DNA of 64,000 nucleotides, taken from assembly GCA_050084515.1 (NCBI GenBank), contig CM114273.1:30566001-30630000 (forward strand). The letters are read 5' to 3'. The notes under the pieces were generated by a model. The model was not told where the DNA came from and ran no database searches. It saw nothing but the letters and a program-made list of their open reading frames with translations. Origin of the DNA: Blasia pusilla. Its lineage: Eukaryota > Marchantiophyta > Marchantiopsida > Blasiales. Of this stretch, positions 47,943 to 58,429 are shown in pieces. Position 1 is the first letter of the stretch, and the number at the start of each line of letters is the position of its first letter. The translations under genes and the position numbers were made by a program.

Positions 47943-48224
47943 ATGTTTCAATCGACTTTCCAATTTGAAGAGCCTACATCAAGCGACGATCTCGAGTGTT
48001 CTACGCTACTCTTGGACGGGCATGAGCTCTTCGCCACTCCAGCCTGTGATCAGACTGCTCCTTCAGGACTGTACGAAGGCGAAGTTATTCAGCACTTGAG
48101 GAAATTAAAGCAGTACGTCTGCTCGGAAGCGTCGAGGAATATTTCTCTACAAAGAGAAGAAGTAGCCCGAGTCTCCAACGTTTGGCTTTGCTACAATGCC
48201 TCCAATGATCGTTGGCGATTTTAA
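47943..48224 (+). CDS. hypothetical 93-residue ORF
   Basis: Starts at a true ATG (47943) and ends at TAA 48222-48224. Composition is protein-like: FEEPTSSDDLECSTLLLDGH, then LYEGEVIQHLRKLKQYVCSE and VARVSNVWLCYNASNDRW. No family is recognised. It could be a single-exon small gene, an exon of a longer gene, or chance. It lies between the two tandem paralogs on the same strand. Confidence 0.25.
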   Translation: MFQSTFQFEEPTSSDDLECSTLLLDGHELFATPACDQTAPSGLYEGEVIQHLRKLKQYVCSEASRNISLQREEVARVSNVWLCYNASNDRWRF

Positions 48225-48729
48225 AAGAACCAGTTACCAGTGAATCGTATTCTGAGCCAACCTAATTCGAGGAAGCCAGATCTCGCTCGTGGTCCATTTC
48301 CCGTTTTACTCTGTGGTACATACACAATCGATCAAAACTCCATTATTCTATGCACAGGTGCTGGTGGCGATCGCATGGTATGCAGTTTCTCCAGTCGAGT
48401 ACTCGTAACTCCTACGCGAAGCTTGTGGCTCTTGTACTCGTAACAAGTATGACCATTCAACAGCCTAACCATGGTGCGGACCAGGTAGGTATTTGGTTTG
48501 GGTAACTATGAATCCAGAAGGGTGCAAACCTTGATGCAAACTCCCATTGACTCCGACGACCCTCACAATAGACCAAAGGAAGTATGGGCCACCGAGCTGT
48601 CGTGTCCAACCCGCAGAGTTTAGCGCCATAATTCCCAGTGAAGCGCCCAAATGAAATACCGCCAGCAAACTGGGACTTTTACTTCCCGGAAGCTACCTCC
48701 ACTCGCCACGTTCACAGGTAAACTATAGA
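48225..48729. other. intergenic, no gene recognised
   Basis: Short unsupported frames. Probably distal promoter of the gene at 49149. Confidence 0.35.
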
Positions 48730-48802
48730 CACGTGGCGCTGTCGGGGTGCCGTAGACCTATGGAAATCAGGATTCAGTCGTCCGCTAGCAGTGTACTTAT
48801 AT
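48730..48802 (+). promoter_or_regulatory. promoter with G-box/ABRE core and TATA box
   Basis: CACGTGGC at 48730-48737 is a G-box and ABRE core. A TTATAT box lies at 48797-48802, about 350 bases before the ATG at 49149. The first paralog has ACGTGGC at a comparable place. Stress or ABA/bZIP control is a reasonable but untested inference. Confidence 0.4.
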
Positions 48803-49148
48803 CCCCCAAATCGACTGTCTATGCGCCAAGTGGTATGCGACTTTGTGAGTTGAGAAGGGAGGCAGAGAGAGAGAAAGAAAGGTGCGAGTTCTCTAGATCT
48901 GATACAAGGGTTTCGTTTCTTCACGTTGAATTGCTGTCATTGTTTCCGTCTCTTCGGCCTGAATTGCAGTCGCTCTGTGCGCAGCGACGGATTTTTCTTC
49001 GTGCCGTCTTTTGAAGGGGCTCTGTCCTATTAGGAAACAGGGAGCTGAAATCCCGAGGGTGTGACGGTTCAGATTGTGGATCTCTTGATATACTGAAGGC
49101 CATTTTGTTCTGTGGAACTTGATTATTACCGAGAGTCTTCGCGCCGAG

Positions 49149-49950
49149 ATGTCATCCTCCGCGTCTACGACTAATGGGACAAAGAAGAATAGACCCAGCG
49201 GGACCAGAGCGCTGGTGCGAAACAAGATGAAGGAGCCTGCGCTCCGAATTGTGGAGTGGCGTGCCAAGAGTGGAGAGCGGTGGGCCGTTGCAGCGGCGAG
49301 GATGCAAGAGAAACTGTCTCACTGGGGCGCCTCCATGAAACTCGGCTTGTTCACGGCTACTCACCCAGTACACCCAATGCGCCGCCAAGCTGCGAAGGAA
49401 GCTATGAAGCACAAGAAAATCGCCGCAACAGGTAAGGCCGAACGCTTCTTCCACCGATCTTTCAGGATCTTGAGAAAGGATATAATGCTGGATTTACCGA
49501 TGTTTCTTGCCCCTGCAAAGTTAGAAGAAATAGTTTTCCCCCATAGCACGCTTCTGAAACTGCGGGCCCATATTCCTTCATTGGAGAGACTTTTTCAGGC
49601 TTGCTTTCTTTATCGAATGTACGCTCGCTAGACCATTGCACGACCAGTAACTTAAGTACTGTATATAACTTTCCCAGAGTTCATTCTGTCCATGATGATG
49701 CTGTAGTGCGACTAAGGCATGGCCGGCTCTAATTTAGCATTTCCTGGATTTATACTACATTGGCTATTTTACATTCGCTGTCCAGGAAGGACCTGGTATT
49801 CACCGCTTGCTGACTGACCGCATTCCGTTTTCCCCAACATGTGCAGAAAGAAGAGTGCAAAAGGAGGCTGCTGCTCACAGTCGAGGCGCTGCTAAACGTG
49901 CCAGAGCGCGCGAGGCTAGAGTGAGACAGCTAAACCAGGCTGTTCGGTAA
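49149..49950 (+). CDS. small basic protein, 128 residues, two exons (second of a tandem pair)
   Basis: Exon 1 is 49149-49431 and exon 2 is 49847-49950. The donor is ACAG|GTAAGG and the acceptor GTGCAG, phase 1; stop TAA 49948-49950. A Ser/Thr-rich start (MSSSASTTNGTKKNRPSG) leads into the block shared with the gene 3.5 kb upstream: NKMKEPALRIVEWRAKSGER, then MQEKLSHWGASMKLGLFTAT, HPVHPMRRQAAKE and KHKKIAAT. The basic tail is AAAHSRGAAKRARAREARVR then QLNQAVR. There is no signal peptide, membrane segment or known catalytic motif. The conserved HWGASMKLG and THPVHP core is the family signature as seen here. Nearly every difference between paralogs in the core is conservative, consistent with two functional genes. 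Confidence 0.75.
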
Positions 49951-50275
49951 TTCGGCTTCGACACGAACTGATCAAAGTAGCTTGGAAATCCCATATGGAA
50001 CGAGCACGGCTAATTTTGAAAATCTCGCTCATTTTTATTCCCCGGTAATTATCGGCATTACATACCTTCGTTCCAGAGAGGCAGATTCCGTAATTGCTCA
50101 TGTACAAAGCGAACGTCGAGTAGGCCAAAAACAATTCTGAATTTCGTGCGATTCGCGCATGTCTGCCTGTGAACGCATGTACATTGTATTACATGATTAT
50201 GTGGTGAAAGATTAGCTCTTAGGCCGGTGAGAATGTTTGTAAGAAGCTGGCCTCTTTGTATATAAAAGATGTCGT

Positions 50276-50614
50276 ATGATTTTTCGAAAGCTTGTGTCTC
50301 TTCTATTGCGTGATACGTGCATGGCTCTCGGTAAATGTATACGATCCTTCAAACTTGTTGGCAAAAAGAGAGTATGTATGGTTGATTTGAGAGTGAATGG
50401 ATTGTATCCTGAATCGTTCCGCATGGTTTGTCACCTTGAAATGCTTCAAGATGACTACGTTGTAGACTGTGGAAACTGGGAGCTCACTTTGAAGTTGTTT
50501 GAAGAAGTTATCCATGTGTTATGTGTGCCTAATTCCTGGAACCTTAGCTTTTGTTATCCATTATACACTTCCGAAATTCCAAAATATAATTCTAAATGGG
50601 TCAATGACGAATAA
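50276..50614 (+). CDS. hypothetical 112-residue ORF
   Basis: A true ATG at 50276 opens an uninterrupted frame ending at TAA near 50614. The composition is hydrophobic/mixed (ESFRMVCHLEMLQDDYVVDC; KLFEEVIHVLCVPNSW) with no motif. It lies 330 bases after the second paralog and just before the tRNA. It may be random or the 3' untranslated region of the preceding gene. Confidence 0.2.
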   Translation: MIFRKLVSLLLRDTCMALGKCIRSFKLVGKKRVCMVDLRVNGLYPESFRMVCHLEMLQDDYVVDCGNWELTLKLFEEVIHVLCVPNSWNLSFCYPLYTSEIPKYNSKWVNDE

Positions 50615-50734
50615 AAAGTTTGGTTGATTACATCTCGCCAAGTGAAATCGACTCTCTGCAGCCCACACCCAAACCCCGTTCGACGGGTAATGAGACGCTG
50701 CCACTTCAAAACCACTCTGTGTACATCTTATTCC

Positions 50735-50808
50735 TGGCCTGTACAGGGATCGAACCTGTGACCTCCGCGTTATTAGCACGGCGCTCTAACCAACTGAGCT
50801 AACAGGCC
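50735..50808 (-). tRNA. trnI-AAU: tRNA-Ile (anticodon AAU)
   Basis: The minus strand gives a complete 74-nt cloverleaf. The acceptor stem GGCCTGT pairs with ACAGGCC, discriminator A. The D arm contains TAGCTCAGTTGGTTAGAGC (A box). The anticodon loop CTAATAA has anticodon AAU, read as isoleucine. The T arm ACAGGTTCGATCCCTGT is the B box. There is no intron and no encoded CCA, as expected for a nuclear gene. Confidence 0.97.
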
Positions 50809-50960
50809 CGCACATACATATTGGTTCATACAACATTACAATTTTCAAAAGGCCTCCACCCACTGGTTATATACATACATTCATTATATATATACAGTAT
50901 ATCAATTCATTCCCAAAAGGACACAACCAGGAGTGCCGACATTGATTGTGCATAAAAATT

Positions 50961-51034
50961 TGACTTGCGTAGGGATCGAACCTGTGACATCCGCTCTAAT
51001 AGCACGGCGCTCTAACCAACTGAGCTAACAGGCC
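50961..51034 (-). pseudogene. degenerate tRNA-Ile copy
   Basis: About 150 bp from the intact gene in the same orientation. The first 40 nt (acceptor 5' strand, D arm) and the T loop match it, but the anticodon loop is CTATTAG and the 3' acceptor strand no longer pairs with the 5' GGCCTGT. The A and B box promoters remain, so it could still be transcribed. A tRNA-like product is unlikely. Confidence 0.8.
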
Positions 51035-51120
51035 ACTCGACCAATCTTGGTGAACCAAATTTTTTATATTTTGAAAAGTAATAAAAATTGGTTAAATTTT
51101 AAAATATCAATAGAAATTAA

Positions 51121-51195
51121 TCGGCCCCGATCTGTTTTATAAATCAAGATTCAGATTTAGAAAATTCGGCCCGGATCTGTTTTATAAATCAAGAT
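51121..51195. repeat. 30-bp direct repeat, two copies, 45-bp period
   Basis: ATCTGTTTTATAAATCAAGA preceded by TCGGCCC[CG] occurs at 51121-51150 and 51166-51195 with one mismatch. Confidence 0.8.
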
Positions 51196-53430
51196 GGTAG
51201 TTGGTGGACCACGTAGCTAAAAGTATATACGTAAATGGAGGTTAATACAAAATGCGGAAGACGCCTTATGCCGCAAAGTAGTGTAAGCGATGCGTCTATA
51301 GTGAAGTTCTCACAGCGCATCAAACCCATAATAAGAGAATTGTTGCATATCCTTTCCTACTCCAGTCTTTCTTGCGGTGAATAAAGAGCGCCATTTCGCA
51401 AGTCAGCCAGCGTGGAGTTCGTATGAACTGCAAACCAGAAAACCTGGCTAGGTTCATTACATGAGCGCCTACATGTAATCAAAGTAAGTTGAGGAAATGC
51501 GAAGTTATTGAAGGTGGGCTAAATCAAGCTAAGTGGAGTAGGTCTAGCCTCATCTATGAGAGGTGAGGGCTAAAGGATGTCAACAACTCTCTAGTAGCAA
51601 GGGTCACAAGGATGAAGTGCAACCGTGAAGACATGGTTGAAACAATAAGTGGAGTGGAGTGGGCAAAGAATGTGGAAGGATACAAGTTGTCTTTGCAATG
51701 CCTTTGTTGCAAGAATGTAGAGCATCAAGCCATAATGCTTGATAGCAAGTAGCAATCCATGCAATGTATGAGCATCAAGCCATAATGCTTGCTAACCAAT
51801 AGCAATCGATTCATTTTACATGAATTAATAATATACATGGAAAGTGGGTACCCTACACGAGCGGTCGGAAGAATAATATAACCGGAATAAGGGAATAATA
51901 TAAGGGATATAATCTAGGTAAAATCATGGTAAGCAAGTTATATCCAAAAAGAATTGCTATCAAACTAAAATAATTGTTTAAGCTTGTCATTGAGTTGAGA
52001 CTCACTAGAAAGATGCACCTATGAAATAGTGGTCTTAAATCACAAGGGACATTAATTGCAATTTCAGTATATGTGCAACTATCTTGTTATCGTCAGGATA
52101 AGTTTTGGCATAATACTTGCGAAGGCACTAATATTTAATGTGAAGAGTTCACAATACATATCAATGAGCTACCCCTATAGAGTAATTATACTAGCTATGT
52201 TTTGACCTTGATCTTCCCCAAAGTAGCATATGACTTGGCGCATATTGTTGTTGCAAGACTTGCACTTATTAAGTTGACCTTGTAAAGTGTCAATATTCTT
52301 GAAAGTTGCATCAAATAGAAATTTTGTGACACCTTTTTTTGCAACTACCGGGTTGGTAGGTGGCTCCACGTCATGGATCTATTGCTTTCTTCATTGCAAT
52401 GTGATAGCAATGTGATGGTTGTTGCTACCAGAATGTGCATGAGACTCTCCTTTCTATGGTTCTGGTCAGACAAACGTCGTTACAACAATAAGGAGAATGC
52501 TAAAACATACATATGATATGAAATATACATGCATAAGTAATGAAAATGGATACATTAGCAAGCAAGGCCAGCACAAAGAGAGCGCAAGATATAAAGGGCC
52601 ATAGTAGAGCGAGCAGGATTAGCAAAGATTATTGATAGCCTATAGGGTTGTGGGTGGTGCACGGAAATATATGTAGTCACCAAGAAGTACTGATAAGATG
52701 AATGGCCCCATAGTGGAGAATAAGATATAAATAATTTAAAATAGAAAATGGTTAAGTAGATATTTGGTAATAGGTGTGTGATAGCAAGAAAGCTAAACAA
52801 CTACTGAGGAGGATAGATTAGAGTAATAGATACTTGTGGCATATTATGCATTCACAACATGCAAATGTTGACGTAGTATAATATATGACTTAGATATAGG
52901 CACTATCACAAGTAGACCTAGCATGTCATTCTAGCCTAGGATTTCACATGTGTAAAAATTGAATCTACAATATGGCCACTAAAATAGCAAACTATGATAA
53001 AACTTATGAAAAAATCCTTGGTAATTCCGTCTTGTATTGCAACCATTATGAAGTAGTCAAGTCATAAGCTTCATTTCCACATGTGTTTACAGAAACAAGG
53101 AGCAGTGCGTTTAGTCAACTGTTGTGCATATATCATAATGGAATGCCACTATGCAATGTGCACGTATATCCAAGACTCAAGTTAGAAAGAAACCTAATTC
53201 TCTATGCGCACTTGTGTTTGTTTGGGGACTCAAGTAAGACAGTTGCATAATATGTAACACTTGTAGGTTGGAACTACACCGATATGGAGCAACACCTAGA
53301 TGCACTACTAGTGTAAGATGTTGGCACAGATGGCAACTCTACATTATAAATTTTGTGTTGCTCAACATCAACTACCTTAGATATGTATCCATTTTTGTAA
53401 GCATCTCTTAATTAACCATTCTAGTAGGTG
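51196..53430. other. no gene recognised
   Basis: Mixed DNA with a small duplication around AGCATCAAGCCATAATGCTT (about 51723 and 51773). The right part could hold the 3' LTR of the minus-strand gypsy element beginning at 53.44 kb, but no LTR ends were recognised. Confidence 0.3.
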
Positions 53431-53439
53431 GGTAGACTT

Positions 53440-54460
53440 AGCAGATGATCCATCCACTAACATGGAACAACTGCCAAGCTTAGATCAATCCTCCCATCTA
53501 CGTTTGGAAGATGACATGACGCATAGTTACACACAATACCATCACAACCCTCTAAAACAAGGACTCCTGAAGGTAAAATCTCTCACACTCGCAGAAAAGT
53601 GCGACCTACCGTGACGTCCAATGTCATCGGCGATGTCTGTTATAGGTATAGACATAATCGCCATGATGGAATCGCCGAATCCCTGGTCAATAGCCTCCTC
53701 CACACGTAGTCGCGTATCTCAGAGTATCGCGATGCTAAGCGATAGCCAGGTTCTCAAATGCCATAGGCATAACTCTTCGAAAGAGCTTAGCCCGTTGAGA
53801 ACACGTTCGCACCGATACGTTTGGATCATCAAGTTCAAGTACCTTAACCACATCTTGTTGAATTGATGTCGGTAACCCTGACTCTCTCCCATAGAGCAAG
53901 AAATATGGTGAAAATGATGCGAAGGATGGCTGCCAACTAAAGCGGTAACCCATCGCCAACCGTGGCAAGTGTAGGTCCCAATCTCCCAAGTGTCCTCTCT
54001 GCAGTCCATACTTACCCAATCCTCTCTTCACCATCTGCACAACTCTCTCTGCCAAACCATCTGCCTCCCGATGATCTCGAGAAGTCGTACGATTGTCTAT
54101 CAACGCCTGATCACACAAGGCTTGAAAGTCACCCCTAAACTCAATACCCTGGTCTGTCAACACCTCTTCTGGTGCGTCGAAATGACTAAGCACTCTATCA
54201 AGAAATTCATAAGCCGCTCCCTCACTGGACCTATCCGGAAACGCTACCAACTCAATCCACTTGGAGAAGTGCTCCACCATGACCAACAACTACCGACTAT
54301 GACGTCCCTTCATGGTAAAGGCCTTGCAAAGTCTAAACTCAGCGATACCCTAATCTCATGATCAGTAAAGGATCCAAGTGTGGTGTCAAAGCATTGAACG
54401 ATGCATGCACCCCATCACATACAATGCATCTAGCTATAAACTCCTAAACATCAGTCATTG
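53440..54460 (-). pseudogene. gypsy integrase and C-terminal domain
   Basis: EFIARCIVCDGVH (about 54.44 kb) is the zinc-binding end. The core reads MLVMVEHFSKWIELVAFPDR, EVLTDQGIEFRGDFQALCDQ and DGLAERVVQMVKRGLGKYG. The catalytic triad is thus Glu (for Asp) in MVEHFSKW, Asp in TDQG and Glu in LAERV. After MGYRFSWQPSFASFSPYFLL it continues to an RTFLRV..EILPSGVLVLEG block (about 53.53 kb), a C-terminal DNA-binding-type segment. Frame changes near 54.29 and 53.73 kb. Confidence 0.8.
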
Positions 54461-54873
54461 TAGGACTCGATCTACCTCTCTAGCACCAACATGCTCTCTA
54501 AGACACCAGTGCGCAGGTACTCCAAGACCATCTCATCTTCGTGGATGTCTTCAGTCCCTATCGACTCCTCACTAGCATCTGGATCTGAGGACTCCCCATC
54601 CAACCGCCCTCCCGGAGTGGATGCCTCATGCTGACCTGACATAGCCAAGAGACACAAATAGGTAGATGCGTGCCAAACCGACACCATCTCCTCATCACTC
54701 TCATCATGCCACCGCGCTCCAATCGCATCGCTCTAGCTTGTGCATGGGTTACGGCTCAACCCATCTGCATCCAGGTTCAGATGTACTGGGCGATTGACAA
54801 CCTAAAAATCATACTCCTACAATAGGAGTGACCATCTGGCAAGCTTCCCTGTAAGCTTGTTAGACTCCATCAA

Positions 54874-55296
54874 CTATCTGAGTGGTTGATGATTAATGAT
54901 GAGCGTGAAAGGGTTCCCGAACAAATAACATCTAAAATGGGCCACTACCCACACTGCAACTAAGCACTCCCCCTCATAGAAACTATACTTTGCCTCCGTA
55001 GCGTTGTTCGAGCGACTCACATATGCCACTGCGAACTCCTTCCCCTCATCATCTGTTTGAGTGCGCACTACTCCTAACCCCAACATACTCCAGTCCATAG
55101 GTAACTTGAACGGACGACCACGCATAGGTCTCCTCAAAATGGGCGAGGAGGTCAACCTGTCCTTGAGCTCTTGAAATGCTCGCTCTTGATCATCTTCCCA
55201 AAACCACTCTTGGTCCAACGTAGTCAGCAAATTCTGTGCCTTTGCAATCGCACTAAAGCCCTTAACGTATCGTCGGTAATAGTTCGCCAATCCCAT
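54874..55296 (-). pseudogene. gypsy RNase H
   Basis: Open 140-residue frame: MGLANYYRRYVKGFSAIAKA, DRLTSSPILRRPMRGRPFKL then PMDWSMLGLGVVRTQTDDEG, AVAYVSRSNN and YSFYEGECLVAVWVVAHFRC then YLFGNPFTLIINHQPL. This is the connection and RNase H region of Ty3/gypsy. The first catalytic Asp (usually D-A-S) lies in PMDWSMLGLG. The frame is the same as RT. Confidence 0.85.
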
Positions 55297-55399
55297 GATA
55301 GCTCAAACTCAACTCACATTTATAGGGCGAGGAATGCGCGTTATGGACTCCACCTTTGTCAGCTAAACTCCGATACCCCCTGGATAAATGGTATGTCCA

Positions 55400-56127
55400 A
55401 GGTTCTCTATCTAGTCATGGAAGAACCTGCAATTGCCTGGATGTAACTTCAGCCCATGTAACTGCAATCGTCAAAATACCTCCTCTACATGTCTCTCATG
55501 CTCCTCAACTGTGGCACTGAAGACAATATTGTTATCAATGTAACATCTCGCATAATCCAAACTAGCCAAAATCCTATCCATAACTCCGTGAAAACCTGCA
55601 GGGACGTTCTTCAACCCAAATGGTAAGAACCGCCACTGGTACAAAAAATCCTTCCCAAAAGGATCTATCCCCCAAAATATTATCTTCTCCTTGTCCTCCA
55701 CTCGGATGGGCATCTAATGATAGCCAACACGGAGATTAAAACAACTGAAGATCCTTGCATGCCCCACTGCATCATAGATCTCTTCGGGAGTAGGCATAGC
55801 ATACCGATTGGCCTTCGTATGCCGATTGATAGGACGGTAATCCCCACACATTCGCCTATCAATCCACCGGCCATGCATGTCCTTCTTTGCCGGCATAACT
55901 ATGGCCGATGCATACTCTCCCAACGATCTCTCTACCAGTCCTACATCATCCAAGTCTCCACTCTTACTCTGAATCAAGGCTCGCTCCATGCTGGAATACC
56001 TGTAGGGTCGTCGAAAGATAAGAGTATCACTATCCAACTTGATCCGAATATCTGGACCCTTCAATGTACCCAAGTCGTGCATACGATATGCAAAACAATC
56101 CATGAATCTCCACAAGAACTGCAACAC
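55400..56127 (-). pseudogene. gypsy reverse transcriptase
   Basis: The frame, with one stop at 55714-55716, shows MPAKKDMHGRWIDRRMCGDY then RPINRHTKANRYAMPTPEEI, then FSCFNLRVGYH and WRFLPFGLKNVPAGFHGVMD. The active-site box is CYIDNNIVFS, where Tyr-Ile/Leu-Asp-Asp is expected; the second Asp is Asn. Unambiguous family match; catalytically dead. Confidence 0.9.
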
Positions 56128-56324
56128 TCATCTCCTCTCCGCTCTTGTCAACCTAGGACCAATGATTGGCTCCTAAGTCTCTCTCTTGTGATCTCTGGAG
56201 AAGAGGAGGGTGGTGGTTGCTAACTAGCAACCTCTAGAGCAGCACCATGCGCTCCCAACTCAGACACCAACTCTCTAGGCACTCCACTATGTCATGCATC
56301 AGCGAAATGAACTCCCATCTCTCT

Positions 56325-57803
56325 CTACTCTCGTGACATATCCCGTGAAGTCCATGGATGCCTCTCCATCACCATCGCGCCCCCATCCAATGTCTCACAC
56401 GTCCCTATAGACGTTGCGTTGCAAAGTGAACATAATGTCACAAATGCCTCTCGCATCCGTCTCTGCTCAACCAAACCAAGACTGAACATCCAAGTAAGAC
56501 AGTTCAAGTCCATAGCTTGACCCAATACCTGTCTACGCGATGCCTTTGCCATTATAGGCACCATTGTCGTACCTATAGAGAACCCCATAGCTCACTCTCG
56601 CTCGTTGGCGTTGGGCTCCACCAGTGTATCTGCCTGCTCATCCCATATCATGCCTACTCCTCGCTAACAAAAAGCATGAGAGGACGGAAAACTCACCAAC
56701 GTAGGAAAATGTTGCCCTCTACTGGCCCAGCCAATTGGCCAATGCCAACAGTGGACCGGTGGTACAACCTGAGATCTCCACCTTGGATCCAAGATCAAAT
56801 CCACCATAAGTAATGATGGTTTTTGGACTCCATCATAAGTTCGAGCATAAGCCCGCCTGAGCAACTCGGATGTTAAAAGGTTCGTCCACCGCAATCGTGG
56901 ACGGTGTGCAGGCAATCCAACACTCGCCGCATCCAACATCATCGCCGGTTCTATCCACGACCGCAGCTGATGTACACTCGCCATCACTCGGGCTCGAGTG
57001 TCACCTAACAATGGGACATTCTCCAAAATGTAAGCTGGAGAACATTGCTGGGTAGTTTGCAAGTGTCGAAGAACTCGCAATATCTCCCAAAACAAGGCCA
57101 AACTCGGATCCTGCAAACCAAGTCCCTGACCCGCCAAAGAGTGACCCTCACATGGCCACCTTGCGACCACCAAGTGTATTGGACCAACCCTATCTAGATG
57201 TGGCGCCCCCAACAACGAAATGTCAGCCAAAAATACATGCTGATATCCCCTGACTGCAGACATTGGCAATAACTGAGGATATTGCTAGACTACTCTTGAC
57301 GCATGACGCAATGAGACAATATGCGCAGCCTCATCCCTCTCAACATACAAGTACTGATGTACTCATACTTTGGCCTGCAACACTGCAGCCAACACTATAC
57401 TAATCCCTCCAGAGAGATCTAGTATACCTACACCCTCCTCAGGATATTGCCACATAATCGGTGTGGTGTCCAAGGGTGTCAACATCTCATCTCCTAGAGC
57501 ACATGGTAGCTTTATCTTGTCTGGCTCTAGAGCATAGGCTCGGCTCCATGCCTGCCTCATGAGCTCGTCTGCTCTCATCTTCAAATCGATATTCGTCCCC
57601 CACAAAGTTGAAGAAGTGTCGCCAACACATGTAGCCATGCTCGTCATCGCATGCCACTCCTCAGGACTATCCTCTACATGAATATCCTCTGAATTGGCAT
57701 TCTCCTCAAGTAAATCTCCAGGCCAACATAATGTGCCACAATAAGCAGCAACTAATGTGGTCAACCCTCGGAGTGAACCATCAAGTCTCCCTGCATACTG
57801 CAC
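56325..57803 (-). pseudogene. C5 cytosine DNA methyltransferase domain inside gypsy pol
   Basis: One reading frame from 57803 to 56325 carries the methyltransferase motifs in normal order: I GILDLSGGIS (57428-57399, SAM binding), IV WPCEGHS with the catalytic Cys (57155-57150), VI LENVP (57026-57012), VIII HRPRLRWTNL (56906-56877) and IX/X NERE, AMGF and RRQVLGQAMDLNC (56.6-56.5). The region between VIII and IX (target recognition) is short, about 80 residues. The HR-x-R-x-x-W form of motif VIII and R-x-x-LGQ of motif X recall DNMT3-type enzymes, unpermuted unlike DRM. The frame is broken only by four stops (TGA 57363-57365, TAG about 57284, TAG 56664-56666, TGA 56589-56591). Before motif I is a 120-residue linker of unknown role. 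Such enzymes would add methyl groups to cytosine; this copy cannot. Confidence 0.85.
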
Positions 57804-57929
57804 GGGTAGCTGTCTAGCTCGTTCCTCATCTGATTGCCAACCTGGTCAATAGGAGGCTGTCTCCTCCCAAAAGTTAAGTGTGAACCCTAGAGGATACAAT
57901 ACGGTAGCCCCAACCAAGACATCATAAGA

Positions 57930-58200
57930 CTTGGTTGTTGGCCAATCCTTACTGCAATCTCATCGCGAGTCATGAACTATGACGGGGACGTGCCTCCTAG
58001 TAAAGTCTGAATGTGGAATGGACATGGAGTGATCTCACACTTCCGCAAACCCATCGCTACACATGCCGCCTTCCCCAACATAAGGGGTTATGCTCCTGAA
58101 TCAAGTAGCACTCTTTGCGGTCGATACATGACTCCAGATGGACCAACCAACTGGAAAAATCCATCTCGTTGTCCTAGACAACAACTCCTGGTGAGACAAC
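57930..58200 (-). pseudogene. gypsy aspartic protease
   Basis: The minus strand reads RDGFFQLVGPSGVMYRPQRV then LLDSGA (58107-58091), the Asp-Ser-Gly-Ala active site of retropepsins. It continues PLMLGKAACVAMGLRKCEI and CPFHIQTLLGGTSPS. Two stop codons interrupt it, directly after DSGA and after TSPS. Each half-site is required as a dimer in the family. Confidence 0.65.
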
Positions 58201-58429
58201 GACATGCTCTATAATTGGTCTAGCTGGCAGCTTTGCCACTCTAGCCATTGATGCATGCCAACTCTCTATGGTCCTTGTCTTGAGCACCTGCTCCAAGGGT
58301 ACCTCTCCCACATCTCTTGTGCGAGTCTTGACACTAGATGAACCAAACTCATCGCTCTTACAGAGCATAGCCGCCAACCAAAAAATATCAGTTGGTTGAC
58401 CTCCACATGTCAAAAAATCTCAAGTCGTA

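Noticed and set aside
55717-56223. Plus-strand 168-codon open frame
   Set aside because: It is antisense to the gypsy reverse transcriptase start, whose motifs are on the minus strand.
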